This document shows, one piece after another, positions 1-12,295 of a DNA stretch of 64,000 nucleotides. Position 1 is the stretch's first letter; the number at the start of each line of letters is the position of its first letter. Source of the DNA: Bemisia tabaci (lineage: Eukaryota > Arthropoda > Insecta > Hemiptera > Aleyrodidae); contig NC_092798.1 of assembly GCF_918797505.1 (NCBI RefSeq), positions 10,181,501 to 10,245,500 on the forward strand. Reading direction: 5' to 3'. A model generated the notes under the pieces. That model was given only the letters and a program-made list of their open reading frames with translations. It was not told the DNA's origin and searched no databases. The translations under genes and the position numbers were made by a program.

Positions 1-434
1 GTGTTTTTCCTTAGCGCGGCAGTATAAATTAACTTAAATTCGTACCTTGTCTAGTGGTCCATTTGGCAACATTCGAATGCTCGTAAGGTGTTTTTCCTTA
101 GCGCGGCAGTGCGGGTCCCCAGGCTAGTAACGAAGCGGAGAAAGCGGGCAAGGGTGCAGCAACGGACGATGGGGACGGGTCGTAAGCGTTAAATAAAATG
201 CGAAGGTGACGCCAACGGAAATCTCAAACCGTTGCTTTGCGTGCGATCATATTTGTCCTCCGTTTCCGGGCTTCCGTGGATGTTACGGTTTCGATCGCGC
301 GCACCGCACACTCTTGACCGCAAGTCCGTTCCGGGTTGGGCGTAGAAAAAAAGGGGTTTCCGATTTGTTTACACCGTGACCGTAGCGTGGGTGGATATGA
401 CATGGCGTCAATATCCGTACGAAAGCTGAAAATC

Positions 435-711
435 CAGCGGGCTGATTGTTGAAATTGATAGACAAAGCTGTAGATAAAGAAGAGAAAAGGGGTGTAGAGA
501 GATCCTATTGGTGGAAGCGGGTGGTTGCAATGGACAAAGGAGATAGGTAATAGACTAACTAACGGCAACCCACGAGAGACCCCATACTTAGTCCATTATT
601 AACCTCCTTAGTCTATAAGGACGACCTATTTCAACCAATAAGATCGCTCCATACCCTCTATGTCATCTTTGTCTAAAGCTTTGTCTATAAATTTCAACAA
701 TCAGCCCGCTG
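435..711. mobile_element. CAGCGGGCTGATT foldback element, copy 1
   Basis: Ends CAGCGGGCTGATTGTTGAAA and TTTCAACAATCAGCCCGCTG are inverted copies, with mirrored inner segments (ggatcctattggtgg, ccaataagatcgctcc). It is about 277 bp and noncoding. Confidence 0.9.
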
Positions 712-877
712 GTGTGGAAAACGGACCTGAAGTACGTAGTTTTTAGCGTGTGACAACTTGAAGTATATTTGAATCAGTGAATTCAGTTATTCTCAAAAAG
801 ACTTAAGCGCCAGAATCAAAACACAACAAAAATAGGAGGAACTGCACTAATTTACTGACGAGTGGAAATTCGAACCT

Positions 878-1153
878 GCGAGCCGATTATTGAAATTATT
901 AGCCAAAGCTATAGACAAAGAACATAGAAGGGATTTGGAGGGATCCTATTGGTGGACGCAGGTAATTGCAATGGACAAAGTATAGGTGGGTAATTGACTA
1001 ACTAATGGCAACCCACAAGACACCATATAGATAGTCCATCATTTTCTTCCTTAGTCAATAGGAACCACCTATTTCAACCAATAGGATAGCTCCATACCCG
1101 ATAAGTCTTCTTTGTCCATTGCTTTGTTTATCAATTTTAATAATCAGCCCGCT
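878..1153. mobile_element. CAGCGGGCTGATT foldback element, copy 2
   Basis: Same organisation as copy 1 (agccgattattgaaatt to aataatcagcccgct), about 80% similar by eye. Confidence 0.88.
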
Positions 1154-1369
1154 GATAAGCACCATCAGGCGATGCTAAGATATTGTTGATTGTTCAGAAA
1201 TTCAGTGCCTTGACTTCATTGGGTTTATATTTGAAAATTTTTGCTACTTTGTGGTCTCATTTTTTCAGCGAGAATTGCTATTCGCCCGCAATGGGTGAGC
1301 GATTAAATAAGAGTTGAGAGTAACAAATGCAAAATATTAAAAAGCACTCTATGATACTTCTCAGATTTA

Positions 1370-1501
1370 GAATTTGCATTCTCCATCATTCATCCTCTAA
1401 GTCTATCAGAACCACCCATTTCCACCTATAGTATAGCTCCATTCTCCCTGTGTCTTCTCCGTCCATCGCTTTTTCTATCAATTTCAACAATCAGCTCGCT
1501 G
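1370..1501. mobile_element. CAGCGGGCTGATT element, right-half fragment
   Basis: Contains only the right half, ending tcaatttcaacaatcagctc. The left half is missing. Confidence 0.75.
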
Positions 1502-1814
1502 ATGACCATATAGCCGAGCAATCCCCTCCTATGTAGAGAAATTATTCGAACGAACTCTTGAGAAATTTATTTGAAAGAAAAATTAAGCTCCTGTGTCATG
1601 GCGAGTCTTTCGAATGGCGCCATCATCGACAGAGCGCAAAACCATAAATGCAACGGAATGAAGAATTATTATCATCGAGTTATTCCGTCGGTCTCAACCA
1701 AATCTAGATAATCTTTGTCGTGCATACCCAACTCGACGGCATGTCTTTTCGATAGCGACATTGAAGACGTAGTCGTCAGTACCATGGCGCAACCGCGAGA
1801 GAGTCCCACACTCC

Positions 1815-2061
1815 TATGTCAAGGAAAAACGACGTATGAGCCTTCAGGAGTTACCAAGTCTCTTCCGATAAACCCCAACTTTCCCCCGTAATTTTTGTAT
1901 ATATTTCAATACGTTTTCCACAGAATTTGTTTCGCAATTGAATCTAAAACACCTGAAATGTGTTCAGGAAAATGTCCATAATTTTTCGTGGAAATAAATT
2001 TATCTTCAGAGGAAATTTGGCAACCTCGGAATGTTGATACGTTGTTCTCCCTTAACACGGC
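1815..2061. mobile_element. AAGGAAAAACG..GTATGAGCC foldback element
   Basis: The left end aaggaaaaacgacgtatgag is mirrored, with divergence, by gttgatacgttgttctccc then ttaacacgg. The inner 'accaagtctcttccg' region pairs with 'ggaaatttggcaacc'. Right-end fragments of this family also occur at 1-23, 66-110 and 12355-12385. Confidence 0.75.
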
Positions 2062-2254
2062 CGATACGAGCGATATCGTTCTCCGAGTCGGTGAAAAACC
2101 ATCACGCTGACCTCAAAAGCAACTAACCCGATTTCCGGATGAGCCCCATCGCTCGTTGATTTCTACGTTGTCCAGGGCTCACGCGAAGTCCCCTCGAAGA
2201 TCGTCCATCGGCGGGGGACGCCGGGATCGCAAATCCCGGACCTTACTCAAACCC

Positions 2255-2286
2255 GGGGGACGGGGGCGGGGTGGGGCGGGGGTGGG
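2255..2286 (+). other. G-quadruplex-type sequence
   Basis: Six runs of 3-5 G separated by 1-2 bases (acgggggcggggtggggc in the middle). It sits in a GC-rich patch at 2150-2360. Confidence 0.7.
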
Positions 2287-2727
2287 CCCCCTGGGGAGCG
2301 CGGCTCATTGTTGGTGGCCCCGGGGCCACGGCCAAGACCCCGGTGCTGCGGGGGCGGAAAAGAGCATGTTATCCGAAAACCCTGTCGGAGAGTTGTAATG
2401 GACTCGGGAGCCTTTACTCCCGTGTTGCGATATCGTGCGGTAAACTGTGTACTAATCGCATACAGTCGTATGGGATACTGATGATTTTCTTGCGAAACTT
2501 GACAACTGGGATCCGGCTCAAGCGCACAATGGGACTCTGCAACTTATGCATTCAAATGCGTCCGGCCGGGGTTGCCGGGTTTTTCACGGGAATGGCGGAA
2601 AGTATGTGCAGGGTTCAAGACTGGGACTTACAAATCGTGTCCTACGTGAAATTTTGACGAGAGAACATGAACGAAAGACTTACATGGAGAATTTGCACGC
2701 GAACTTTTTATTGCACCATCTGAGAGT

Positions 2728-2886
2728 GGACCAACCAACGGAAATGCACAATGGCCTCTATAGTTAGTTCATCATTTTCCTCCTTGGTCCATAACAACGA
2801 CTCGTTTCAGCCAGTAAAATCGCTTCATTTTCCTTTTGTCTTCCTTGTCTATAGCTTTGTCTATCAATTGCAATAATCAGCTCTCT
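2728..2886. mobile_element. CAGCGGGCTGATT element, right-half fragment
   Basis: Right half of the same family, ending tctatcaattgcaataatca followed by gctctctgg. A further short fragment lies at 8910-8953. Confidence 0.75.
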
Positions 2887-4089
2887 GGATTGTTTTACCT
2901 CGGCGCCTCATTGCTGTACTTCCTTGTGACGTTTAAATAACTGTTTGGCGCATCTCTATTCCTTGACATTGTCTGAGAATATACATGTATTCAAATTAAG
3001 GGGGCGAATTCCAAGAAAAACTTTCGGTTGGTTTCCTTTTAACTAAATGAAACATTTGCAACAAAGATTTGCAATTTCAAAATTAAAGTTGCACTGTTAT
3101 AGACTTTAGCCATCGATTAGCTGCTCACACACTCACACGTGTGGTCAAGAGAAAAGGATTGGAGCTTGAAACTCTCCGTTACTTGTAGCTTCAGAAGAAG
3201 TCTGCGCGATTTTGCTGTGACGCGCCTTCATTTCCGCGCGATACCTCTTGCGTTGCCCCGAAGTTAATTTAGTTGCGTGACCCAATCTAACCTAACTCGA
3301 GTCTTCTCTGGCAGTTCTATAACGTCTTTGCGACTGATTCGAAGCGGATTGGGGTTATTAATTCAAATGATTTAGTGCCGAAAGTTAACAAACATTTATA
3401 TTCTGAACATTTTCTGCTCTATTACTAATTTATAATACAATTAAAACGCCGGCTCATGCAACTTCAGCCGGTTCCATTCAAAGAACTGCGAACAACTACG
3501 GAGGGCTTTTTTCGAAATTACAACCAAGACCAACTAGAGGTGGAGATTTTGATTGTGGCCAACTATAAGTCAGTGCATCAGTCTTTTTAGTGTACTTTCC
3601 GAAGAAAATACACTATTGTTTCCCCATTTCTTTTCTCTTTTTTTCTATATTCTCTTAAGTAAAAGTGTAAGTCAGCAGGGTGTCTGCCGTCAGTAAAAAC
3701 CGGAAATCCGGAAATTTGATGGCCAAGAATATACACGAATGAGCGTTCTTATGCAAAAATGAGCAAATTTATGCAACAACTACGTGAAATTCGTGCTTTA
3801 CAAACGACGGACCGTAGAACTGGGGAAAGCAGAGAATAGACACAAGTCACATCAGAGTATGGCACCATTCAACATAAATTTACATGGTAACCAATGGGCC
3901 AACTGATGATTGATGCACCCAGATTGTTGTGACATTTATCTATTTTTTTGTTTCCCCAGTTCTAAGAATTGCAATAGTAAATCACTCTGGACGATTTGAA
4001 TTCATAGGTTTGCAGCCTTTTTGGGCCCTAAAAGCTCCACGACCCAATCTCCAAAATGATCATTCTCTACCCATGTAGGTACTAGGTAC

Positions 4090-4790
4090 TCTAAGCAAAG
4101 CCTCCACCTGGTACGAATCCCAACCAGATTTCGTAGCCGCTCGTAACCGACGACAAGAATGGCTGTCCACGGTCGGTCGCGGCGTCGCCGTCCTCGATGA
4201 AAAGCGGAGGATGCTCTACCCTCTCAGCGGCGGATTCCACGCAGCCGGTCGTCGCGTCGCGGCGCGGCGGCGGCGGAAGGGAGGCGTCCCGGCGCGGCAA
4301 CTGACGGAAGGCCGGGGGAATATTGAAGAACTGGTCGTCTCTTCCACAACCAAGGCCGAAACCGCGCATCTCCCATAGGGTCTCAGCAGTAGATGCGCGG
4401 TTTCTGCTTAGTCTCGCCCTTGTCCGGCCGGAGCGCGGCGGAGCCTTGCCCGTGCAGAAAATGAAGAGCGAAGAAATGTATGTGCATTATTTTAAGTGCG
4501 CTACTTCGCTCCCCCGCGCGCCCCCCGCGCGCCCCCCGCGCGGCCTCCCACTCGCCGGCCGCTCGCCGTCGTCGAAGCCGCTCCATTACCATAAAGTTGG
4601 GGATGCTGTTGCCGGGTCGCCGCGGTCCGGCCGTGACGCTGACGTCATCGACGCGGGTGATCCGCCCGGTAACGGTCGCCGATCGGGTAACGCTCGTAAA
4701 AGCGCCGACCGAGAGCTTCGTGACCGGCAGGTTGGTGGATGGCGGCTGCGAGGGTTCGGTCGAAATTTTGGAATGCTCTCTGCTGCGGGA
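4090..4790. other. GC-rich island with short GC tandem repeat
   Basis: Strong GC and CpG enrichment against an AT-rich background. It includes three 11-base units of CCCCCGCGCGC type near 4510-4542. Overlapping ORFs exist in several frames, as expected for GC-rich DNA, and none resembles a known protein. It may be regulatory or an unrecognised 5' exon. Confidence 0.5.
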
Positions 4791-5238
4791 AGAAAAACGT
4801 CGTTTACACGGGACCATAAGTTCAATTAGTGCACCTTTGTGGGAGAGTCGAAGAACGGAGCTTACGATACGTCGTTTTTCCGATGAAGGAACGTCACTCC
4901 ATTCCAAGCTTGCAAAATTGACTCCAACAATTCAATTTGTCACGAAAATGTGCTTGCGCGATTATCGTCTAAAAGTCTGATTTTTGCACGTGATCAGAAG
5001 AAAAATCAGTGAAATTTTCAGTTCAAATAGCTCGAAATTCTTCTGGTAGAAATGTAATTTGCGAGGGAATAATTCAACAACATTGAAATATAGTTACGTC
5101 CTTTCGTGAGGGAAACGAAAATAAGGCAGCTAACCTTTCTCAGCGATGTCTCTATGTGCGACAAGCATAACTGGCTCATTTTATTGCAAAAGAGATCTCG
5201 TGGATCAAGGCCTACCTTTTAAAAATCGATAAAGTTTC

Positions 5239-5383
5239 AATTGGACTGCATTTTGCAATTTGGAACTATAAATTCTGGCCCAGTTTAAAAACAACGTATG
5301 TGCCATTAGTTTCCCCATGCACATAAGTGTTTCTTCAGATGAGCCAGAATTTATAGTTCCAAATTGCAAAATGCAGTCCAATT
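5239..5383. mobile_element. AATTGGACTGCATTTTGC inverted-repeat element
   Basis: Near-perfect arms of about 45 bases (aattggactgcattttgcaa and mirror, then the ggaactataaattctgg block) enclose a 60-base loop containing gtatgtgcc and gcacataag. Fragments of the same repeat occur at 24570-24600, 62690-62815, 63480-63540 and 63745-63780. Confidence 0.85.
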
Positions 5384-6117
5384 TAATCGGCTCCATCGGT
5401 CTACAGCCTATTCCAAGTACACATCTGCGCCTTCCTCAATCTATACTCATCGTGTCCTACAGTCTAACCCCAAAACTCCAACTGGACTTAAGTCATGCTG
5501 AAAGGAACTATGTACAAATTAATGAAATCAAAAGGAACTAAGTACGTAGGATTTGGCATGCTTCATAGCTCCTTTCGATTTCATATTTTTGAACGTATTT
5601 CCTTTTAGCGTTAACGCGTCTAACTGAAAAGGTTCCGGACTAGCGGCAAGCAAGTGTTTTTTAATCGAATTAAGTACCGTCTCAATTTTTGAGAATTATC
5701 ACTTAACCCTTTCCATCTTCGACGCTCAATTACCAGCGCGGAGACAATGCCCATGGTGCCCCCACCCACGTGAGCATGACGTCACTGGTACCTAGGCACC
5801 GGAGAAGAAGGATAATTGATACCAGAGGAATCCATTACCGAAGCGGAAACGACAAATGACTCCCAGCGCATCCTCGCTCACCGAAACCGAAATAAAAACA
5901 CATTTTTACGAGAAGCGCTTCATATTTAAATAGATATTTAATTTTTCTTTTCTCGCTCGAACGCCCCCTAATTGGAGCGCGGTGGCCGAGTTACCAATTA
6001 TCAAGGCTTACTTCCGACACGGCCGCACTCGAGGCGGAAAACTTGGTCGAGGTGGTTAAAAGTTTGAAGTTGTCGAATTCCGAAGACTAGAAACTATTTT
6101 ACTTGATTTCTAGCGAC

Positions 6118-6129
6118 CACTGGGGGGGG

Positions 6130-6189
<60 letters not shown>

Positions 6190-6393
6190 GATCTAGAGTC
6201 CAGACTCTCGAAAACATTGACAAGAAAAAATACTCTTGATTCAATCGGATTTTTGCTTGAATCAAAACGAAACCCGCTTAAATTAAGAGGCTTGGTTCTT
6301 GATCTAAGCTAGATTCTGATTAAATCAAGAGTACTTTTTCTTGTCGATGTTTTTAAGAGTCTGGACTCTAGATCCAATGTGTTTTTTCCAGTG
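6118..6393. mobile_element. CACTG miniature element, copy 1 (with expanded A run)
   Basis: Termini CACTGG and CCAGTG are flanked by AC on both sides, a 2-bp duplication. The inner inverted repeats (tctagagtccagactct and mirror) match the other copies. The A run next to the left end is expanded to about 58 bases, and the run of G before it to about 8. Confidence 0.9.
6130..6187. repeat. Poly-A run of about 58 bases
   Basis: Uninterrupted A run inside CACTG element copy 1, at the place where other copies have 7-14 A. Probably microsatellite expansion rather than a retroposon tail. Confidence 0.9.
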
Positions 6394-7353
6394 ACCGAGA
6401 GAGCAGAACAATCTGGAAAACGCAAATAGTGCTTTCCGTGAGAAAACTCAAAAAACACAGAATGCGGGGTAGAATATCGCAACCCCGGGGGTTTCCGCGC
6501 ACCCTTGAAGTAGCACAGATCGGAATAAATTGCAATTCCGTGGTAGAATTCTTGCGATGCAGTCATTGGAGTGTTCTGTGTGTAGCCCATCGACTGATTG
6601 AAGGGATGCCTCTGATTGAAATTTATTGCAAATAAGTTTCAATTTTTCTTTGCCTTGCGAATAGCTTATATCTTTCTGATAAAATTTAAAATGTAACTCG
6701 TCTTATCGATTGTATAAAATCGGCCTTTATAGATCAAATGATGTGATGTAAAAAAGTGCAATTTTATTTCCTTAAATCGCGGTTGAATTAGCACTTTTAT
6801 AAATGGCGGGCGTCGAATTTTTCAAACTCGGTTTTTTTTTGCATTTTTGATGCTCTTTTTACGTTACATTTTCGCTTCTGTCGCTCTCATTCCAAGAACT
6901 GGACTACTGCTGCTTTCTCTAGTAATTACCGTAAAGACCACCAATTGGCGGTATTAAAAATGCAAAAAAAAAAGATTTTGAAAATTGGACTTCCACCCTT
7001 TTTCAAAGTAGCAATTCAATTTTTTGTTCAATATTTTGATCCGAAATTCACTCGAACTGCATACTAGAATTACGAGATTCTATAAGATTTCAAAAATTTC
7101 CTTGGAGAATCCAGAGGTGTCTGGACCTGCCTGTGTATTTTGACCTCTTTCAGCTTGTCACAAGTATCGAAATACCTGTAACTTGTTCTTTTCTTAAACT
7201 CTTAATTTTTCTATGCATATTCAATTCACTCATTAGGGATGGCTGGATTTCATACACTTTCGTCTTTTTCAGTCCTATCTCCCAGCCATCACCTAAAATT
7301 ACCCATTACTTTTATTACTGAACTTGCAGCTGATAGCTCCACTGATTATAGCC

Positions 7354-7440
7354 AGCCAATAGCGTGTAGACTTGTTGTCTCACCACCTGTGACGTCAGCA
7401 AGTCTATAAAAGCTTGAGCTGCCCGTTTCTCTTGGTCCAT
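7354..7440 (+). promoter_or_regulatory. Promoter-like cluster: CCAAT, CRE and TATA box
   Basis: GCCAATAG (about 7356), a perfect palindromic CRE TGACGTCA (7390-7397) and TATAAAAG (7405-7412) occur in the normal order within 60 bp. No recognisable transcript or protein follows: the 127-codon ORF at 7467-7850 runs into a transposon and has no known domain. It may be a decayed transposon promoter or a chance cluster. Confidence 0.3.
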
Positions 7441-7820
7441 TCCATCTCTGACCCGTAGTACTACGTATGCCATTCTCTCTCCATAGGCATTATTATTCTA
7501 AGTGTGACTATTCAAAATCTGTAATCATTTTCCAAATTCTTAATACAATTCTTTTCGGCCCTCCAAATATCTTTCGTTCAATTCTTGCTCTCCCACAATC
7601 TTGCTCTCCCACAACTCCGTTAAATCTTCCGCCACGTCAAGGGTACTTAGATGTTTCAGTCCGTCTAAAAGCGCAACTTAACCCGTCGATGCGACATGGT
7701 ACCTTCACCCATGGTGCCGTCATACCCTTGTACGCGACACAGCTATTCGGGCTGTTCATGCCAAACTGGATCCTTTCGCTCGTGGAAAAAATCCCCCTAT
7801 CCGCGAACAATCGTACTGAA

Positions 7821-8049
7821 CACTGGAAAAAAAAAACACATTGGATCTAGAGTCCTGACTCTTGAAAACATTGACAAGAAAAAATACTCTTGATTCAATC
7901 GGATTTTTGCTTGAATCAAAACGAAACCCGCTCAAATTAAGAGGCTTGGTTCTTGATTTAAGCTAGATTCTGATTGAATCAAGAGTACTTTTTCTTGTCG
8001 ACGTTTTTAAGAGTCTGGACTCTAGATCCAATGTGGTTTTTTTCCAATG
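7821..8049. mobile_element. CACTG miniature element, copy 2
   Basis: 229 bp with CACTGG and CCAATG ends, flanked by AA on both sides. The inverted inner repeats around gattcaatcggattttt match the other copies. Confidence 0.92.
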
Positions 8050-8518
8050 AAGGGGTCACCAAATTGGGAATTGGGGTGCACTGTGCGGTGGGGTCCTCGG
8101 CGGGCGCACTTGTAAAACAGCCCCGTCGCGGCTTATCAGATCCTCGAGATGTTTACACGCGTCCCGTCCGGGGCACAATATAGACCGACGCCCGCGCTCA
8201 ATTTCGGCGTCCGCAGACCCGACCTCGGCCATCTTCCTCTCGGCCGCAACTTTTCAAATGCTTTCACGCCCCCCTCCCCGCCCTTCCCGCTCCCTCCCGG
8301 CTTTCCCACAGTTTTCCCCCCGGGTCACGCCGCCGGGGCTTACGCCGAAAACGAAAATGTTTGCGTTATCACGCCTCCCGGCTCTCGGCGCTGGAAAAAG
8401 GCGTGCGGGTGTTATTTGCGACCGTCCTCGAAAAAAGGGAGACGAATTTTTCACCAGAGCGAATTTGTCAAGTTAGACGGAAAAATCAGATTTTGAGTCG
8501 CTCTATTTTTTCTTCGTC

Positions 8519-8906
8519 AGGGTTTCCGGCAGTCTGGAAAATCAGGGAATTTGCGACGACCGGGAGAATCAGGGAATTCGTGGGAAAAGATAGGGAATTT
8601 CTGACACATCTACTAATCACTAAAACGTCACTGATTTTTCAACTGTTTGTCCTTCCGGTTATTTTCAAGGCTTGTTATCATTTAATCTGTTACCAATAGC
8701 CCTTATCTATCATTTGATCTTTAAACAAGGGAATTTTGTCCAAAGTTTAGCAGAAAAAGCGCAGAACTGAAGATGGACATTGTGCTCGAAGGTCAGGGAA
8801 AATCAGGGACTCGGAAAATTTTAGAGTCAGGAAGAACCAAAAATAGTCAGGAAAAAATGAGGGAAAGTCAGCAAATTCGAAGATGAAAAAATTATGGCAA
8901 CCCTGC
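8519..8906. mobile_element. CAGGGTTGCCA foldback element, diverged
   Basis: Starts cagggtttccggcagtctgg and ends aattatggcaaccctg. The interior is full of 'tcagggaa' motifs typical of this dispersed repeat. Confidence 0.65.
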
Positions 8907-9189
8907 ATTGTCATCTATGTTTATAGCTTTGTCCATCAATTTCAGTAATTAGGCCGCACGTACCCGAAATATTCGGCGAAGAGAACCGAACTTTGGTTCA
9001 GGTATTGAAACGAAAAATGTGTTATTCACACCAAAACTCTTGTCATTCCAAAGCTTAGGGATTTCGTACAAGCCTCCCCCCCCCCATTTTTTTATTACTA
9101 TTATTTATTTCATGCAACTTTTTCTTTTCCCTTCGAGCCTCGAGAAATGAGAAGATGAAGAAATCCGGACACGACGCTTGAAATAATTC

Positions 9190-9870
9190 CTCGGGAAGAG
9201 GGTGAGGATAGGTGCCCGGACGCGCGGGCATGATTAAACGTCATCGTATGAGTGGCTAACGGTACGCGGGCACCCACTCGCGGAGCCAGTTGGCCGCCGT
9301 ATCAATCCCGGGCCCGGGCTCTCAGCTCGACAGCGGGCTTTTCGCAAGAGTCGCCGCGCCGGTGGGAGGACCGGACCCCCGAGTTACCGAGAAACCACCC
9401 AACTCCATTTTCCTACGATCCATTATTAGCCTACCCTTCAACGTGTCCCAAGGCTCATCCCGGAATACTGGCTGGCGTGACCGTGGATGTAGAGAGCAAT
9501 TAATAGATCAGCGCATAACGCGGCGATGCCAAGGCGAGGAGGGAGCATGCGGGATGATTACGGGCGGGTAATGCAGAGGCGATAAGAGACACAATGGAGC
9601 CGCGAGGGGAATGACTAATTGAGCCGCTGGCCCAGCCACCGACCCGGAGCATGTAAAACAACGGGTGTGCGGCTAGGCCAAGCGGGAGACCAGGTCCGGT
9701 CGGGCAGGCCGCCCAGGGTTCATGGAAAGCTCGGCGAGGAGGCTCCAGGGTGCCCGCCATTGGAGGAACCACTGGAAATAGTCGAAATGGATGAAATACT
9801 GTCAATTCTGGGTTGCCGGCGCCACGGTGGTGTGGAAACCCGGGGAGGTCAGGGAAAGTCGGGGCATTCA
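9190..9870. promoter_or_regulatory. GC-rich island, candidate cis-regulatory module
   Basis: A GC-rich block interspersed with homeodomain-type cores (caattaatag at about 9498, gactaattgagc at about 9612) and a near-palindromic attacgggcgggtaat (about 9558). There is no coding similarity. Its role as an enhancer is speculation based on composition and position in a large developmental-gene intron. Confidence 0.25.
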
Positions 9871-10053
9871 CAGGAAAAGTCTGAGAATTTTGCTTGATGC
9901 GTTCAGCAGTAGTGAGAGTAATTTAAAGGGAAAAATTCAAAGTGGAAGTTTTATTAGAATGTCAGGAAAAGTCAGAGAATCCGAAAATATTGTAGTCTGG
10001 GAAAGCAACAAATTGTCAGGGAATCAGAAGATGAAGATCATGGCAACCCTGTG
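9808..10053. mobile_element. CAGGGTTGCCA foldback element
   Basis: Starts ctgggttgccggcgcc and ends gatcatggcaaccctg, with 'gtcagggaa' motifs inside. The 257-codon ORF crossing it (9791-10564) is transposon-derived and not a gene. Confidence 0.7.
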
Positions 10054-11054
10054 TCATGGAAGTCAGGGGCAACTTACAATTAGTCGATTGTATGTGTCGC
10101 ACCGCTCAGGGATGCAGGGTGATCTAAAAGTCAGAGGAAATTTCGTCAAATTTTTACGTGTCGCATCGGAAAATTTTAGCTTCTCGCGGAAGCAGATCGG
10201 AAAATTGTATAATTCATCGTACCATGCTGCCTTAGGCATCCGGGAATTCTTTCATTTGCTGCCGAAAATCACTCCATTGAAAAAGCTAACCGAAAATTTT
10301 CGCGTTCGACTCCATTTTTGCCGGGAAATTCGATCAAAATCAGTGGAAAGTATTCCACCCAAGCTTCAATACGTTGGTTGGATACTGAATGGAATGTCAT
10401 CAAACAGAACGGACACATCCGCATGTAATAGGGATAGGGTTTACAAAAACGCATTTTTACCTATGCACTCTTTTTTACTGAACGTTCTCCACAAGCTCTT
10501 GGTAGATAGACCTGTTCTTTCTGGTTACTTCCAACTACTGAATGGAATTCTGACATCTAGTTAAGAGCATGCTCGATGTTCAGTAGGCCGTTCCCGCGCG
10601 GGCCGCCTCAGTCGTTTCACGTCAGCTCGGCCGAAGAATTTGAACTTTAAGCGGGCTGCGAGGTGTGCGGTGTGTTGTCTGTTGTGTGCAGAGCCGCTGT
10701 CGCTCAGTGGGCGGCTCATTGTGTGAACGATCCTCGCTACCAAGTTGCCAGTTCAAGTAGGAGAAAAAGTTAGCTGCAGGAAAAAACCCTCGAAGCCTAG
10801 TGCTGTATATATAGAGTTATTGTTTAGTCAGGATTTGAAGGGCCACCGCCAAAAACAAAAATTCAAAGCGTAATTATTGCAAAGCAGGTGGTGGCGCATG
10901 GCAGTCAGAAAAAAGCTGGAAAAGTGAAGGATTTTACAATTGCTGGAAGTCAGAGAGAAGTCGTTAGATTTTGATAGCAGGAAGCGGGAAAAGCGGGGAA
11001 ATTTTAGTATATTTGATTTTTTTATTTTTTGTTTTGGTCTAGTAATTTACAGTA

Positions 11055-11284
11055 CACTGAAAAAAAAACCACATTGGATCTAGAGTCCAGACTCTTAAAA
11101 ACATCGACAAGAAAAAGTACTCTTGATTCAATCAGAATCTAGCTTAAATCAAGAACCAAGCCTCCTAATTTAAGCGGATTTCGTTCTGATTCAAGCAAAA
11201 ATCCGATTGAATCAAGAGTATTTTTTCTTGTCAATGTTTTCAAGAGTCTGGACTCTAGATCCAATGAGTTTCTTTTTTCCAGTG
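11055..11284. mobile_element. CACTG miniature element, copy 3
   Basis: 230 bp with CACTGA and CCAGTG ends, flanked by TA on both sides. It is inverted in orientation relative to copy 2. Confidence 0.92.
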
Positions 11285-12173
11285 TATCTTTTACACCCTC
11301 TTTCTCTCCCCATATGTTGCCCATTTCTTTTTCGATAACCTCTTAGAGATATTCATAGATGCCGCGGCACCTGCATGCTGAATAACGCCATCGCCATTAA
11401 GACACACCTTGTTCGCATTTTGCAAACTCTTCAAATTTACAACCAGAGGAAAACCATCCCCCAGATTCCAAGAAAGTCTCGAGAAATATTTTCCGTCTGC
11501 GTTCATTCTCGATTTACGCTTTTATGCAGATGGAAATGCAGAACACGCTACGCCCGCACTTTCTCCGCAGGGTTTGAAAATCGATAGTGTCGGGTTTTAT
11601 CAACGCCGATGGGGATCCCTCGGAAATTAATGGGGATTTATGAACTTTACTCAGGTTCCGATATTTATATACCTTCCAAGGAGGGCCTTATGGGAGCTCA
11701 CGAGACAAGTTTAGAGAATCGCCCTGTTGCCACTGTGTTGAGAGCTGGAGTCCATGCGAACAAACACCATACGAATAATCGACTTCTGCCGAACTTTAAA
11801 TGAGAATGTTCGCATTTTTTGAAAAGTTTGTACATTTTTTTTTGAAATTCTTGAGAGGATGTATTTGTAATGATTTGTAGTTTGTTAACTCAGAGGAAAT
11901 CAGGAAATGTTGGCTTCTGTAGTTAGGTTTTTTCCGTAAAGTCAGGAGAAATCAGAGGATTAAGAAAACTTTGCACTAGGAGTCAACATTTTTTTTTGGT
12001 CAGTAAACTCTCAGAAAATCTGTAAATTTTAGCTTACGTATCGTTCCGGAATTTGTTTGTAAAATCAGGAGAGATCAGGCTGTACTCGAGGAATTTTGAA
12101 ACATTTTTTCCCCGAATTCATACAATAGGAAAAAAGAGGTGAGGATTGTCGGATGATATGGCCTCCTTCATTT

Positions 12174-12295
12174 AATTGTGGTAGTACCCCAATAAATTAG
12201 ATCACCTAATCCTACTTCAACATAAGTTGCGGTACTACCAAAATTAATTGGAAACGCCCATATCATCCAACAAATTGGGGTAGTACCACAAATTT
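12174..12295. repeat. Inverted repeat with GGTAGTACC core
   Basis: aattgtggtagtaccccaat is mirrored by attggggtagtaccacaaat. An inner ggtactacc copy lies between them. It has no coding content. Confidence 0.7.

Noticed and set aside
4383..4907. 174-codon ORF on the - strand, with overlapping 166- and 168-codon ORFs on +
   Set aside because: Long ORFs in several frames at once are expected in a GC-rich island (stop codons are rare). No domain or splice context supports one frame.
7467..7850. 127-codon ORF downstream of the promoter-like cluster
   Set aside because: It ends inside a CACTG element and has no similarity I recognise. Kept only as context for the promoter-like motifs.
9791..10564. 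257-codon ORF on the + strand
   Set aside because: It crosses a CAGGGTTGCCA foldback element, has no recognisable domain and has composition typical of repeat-derived sequence.
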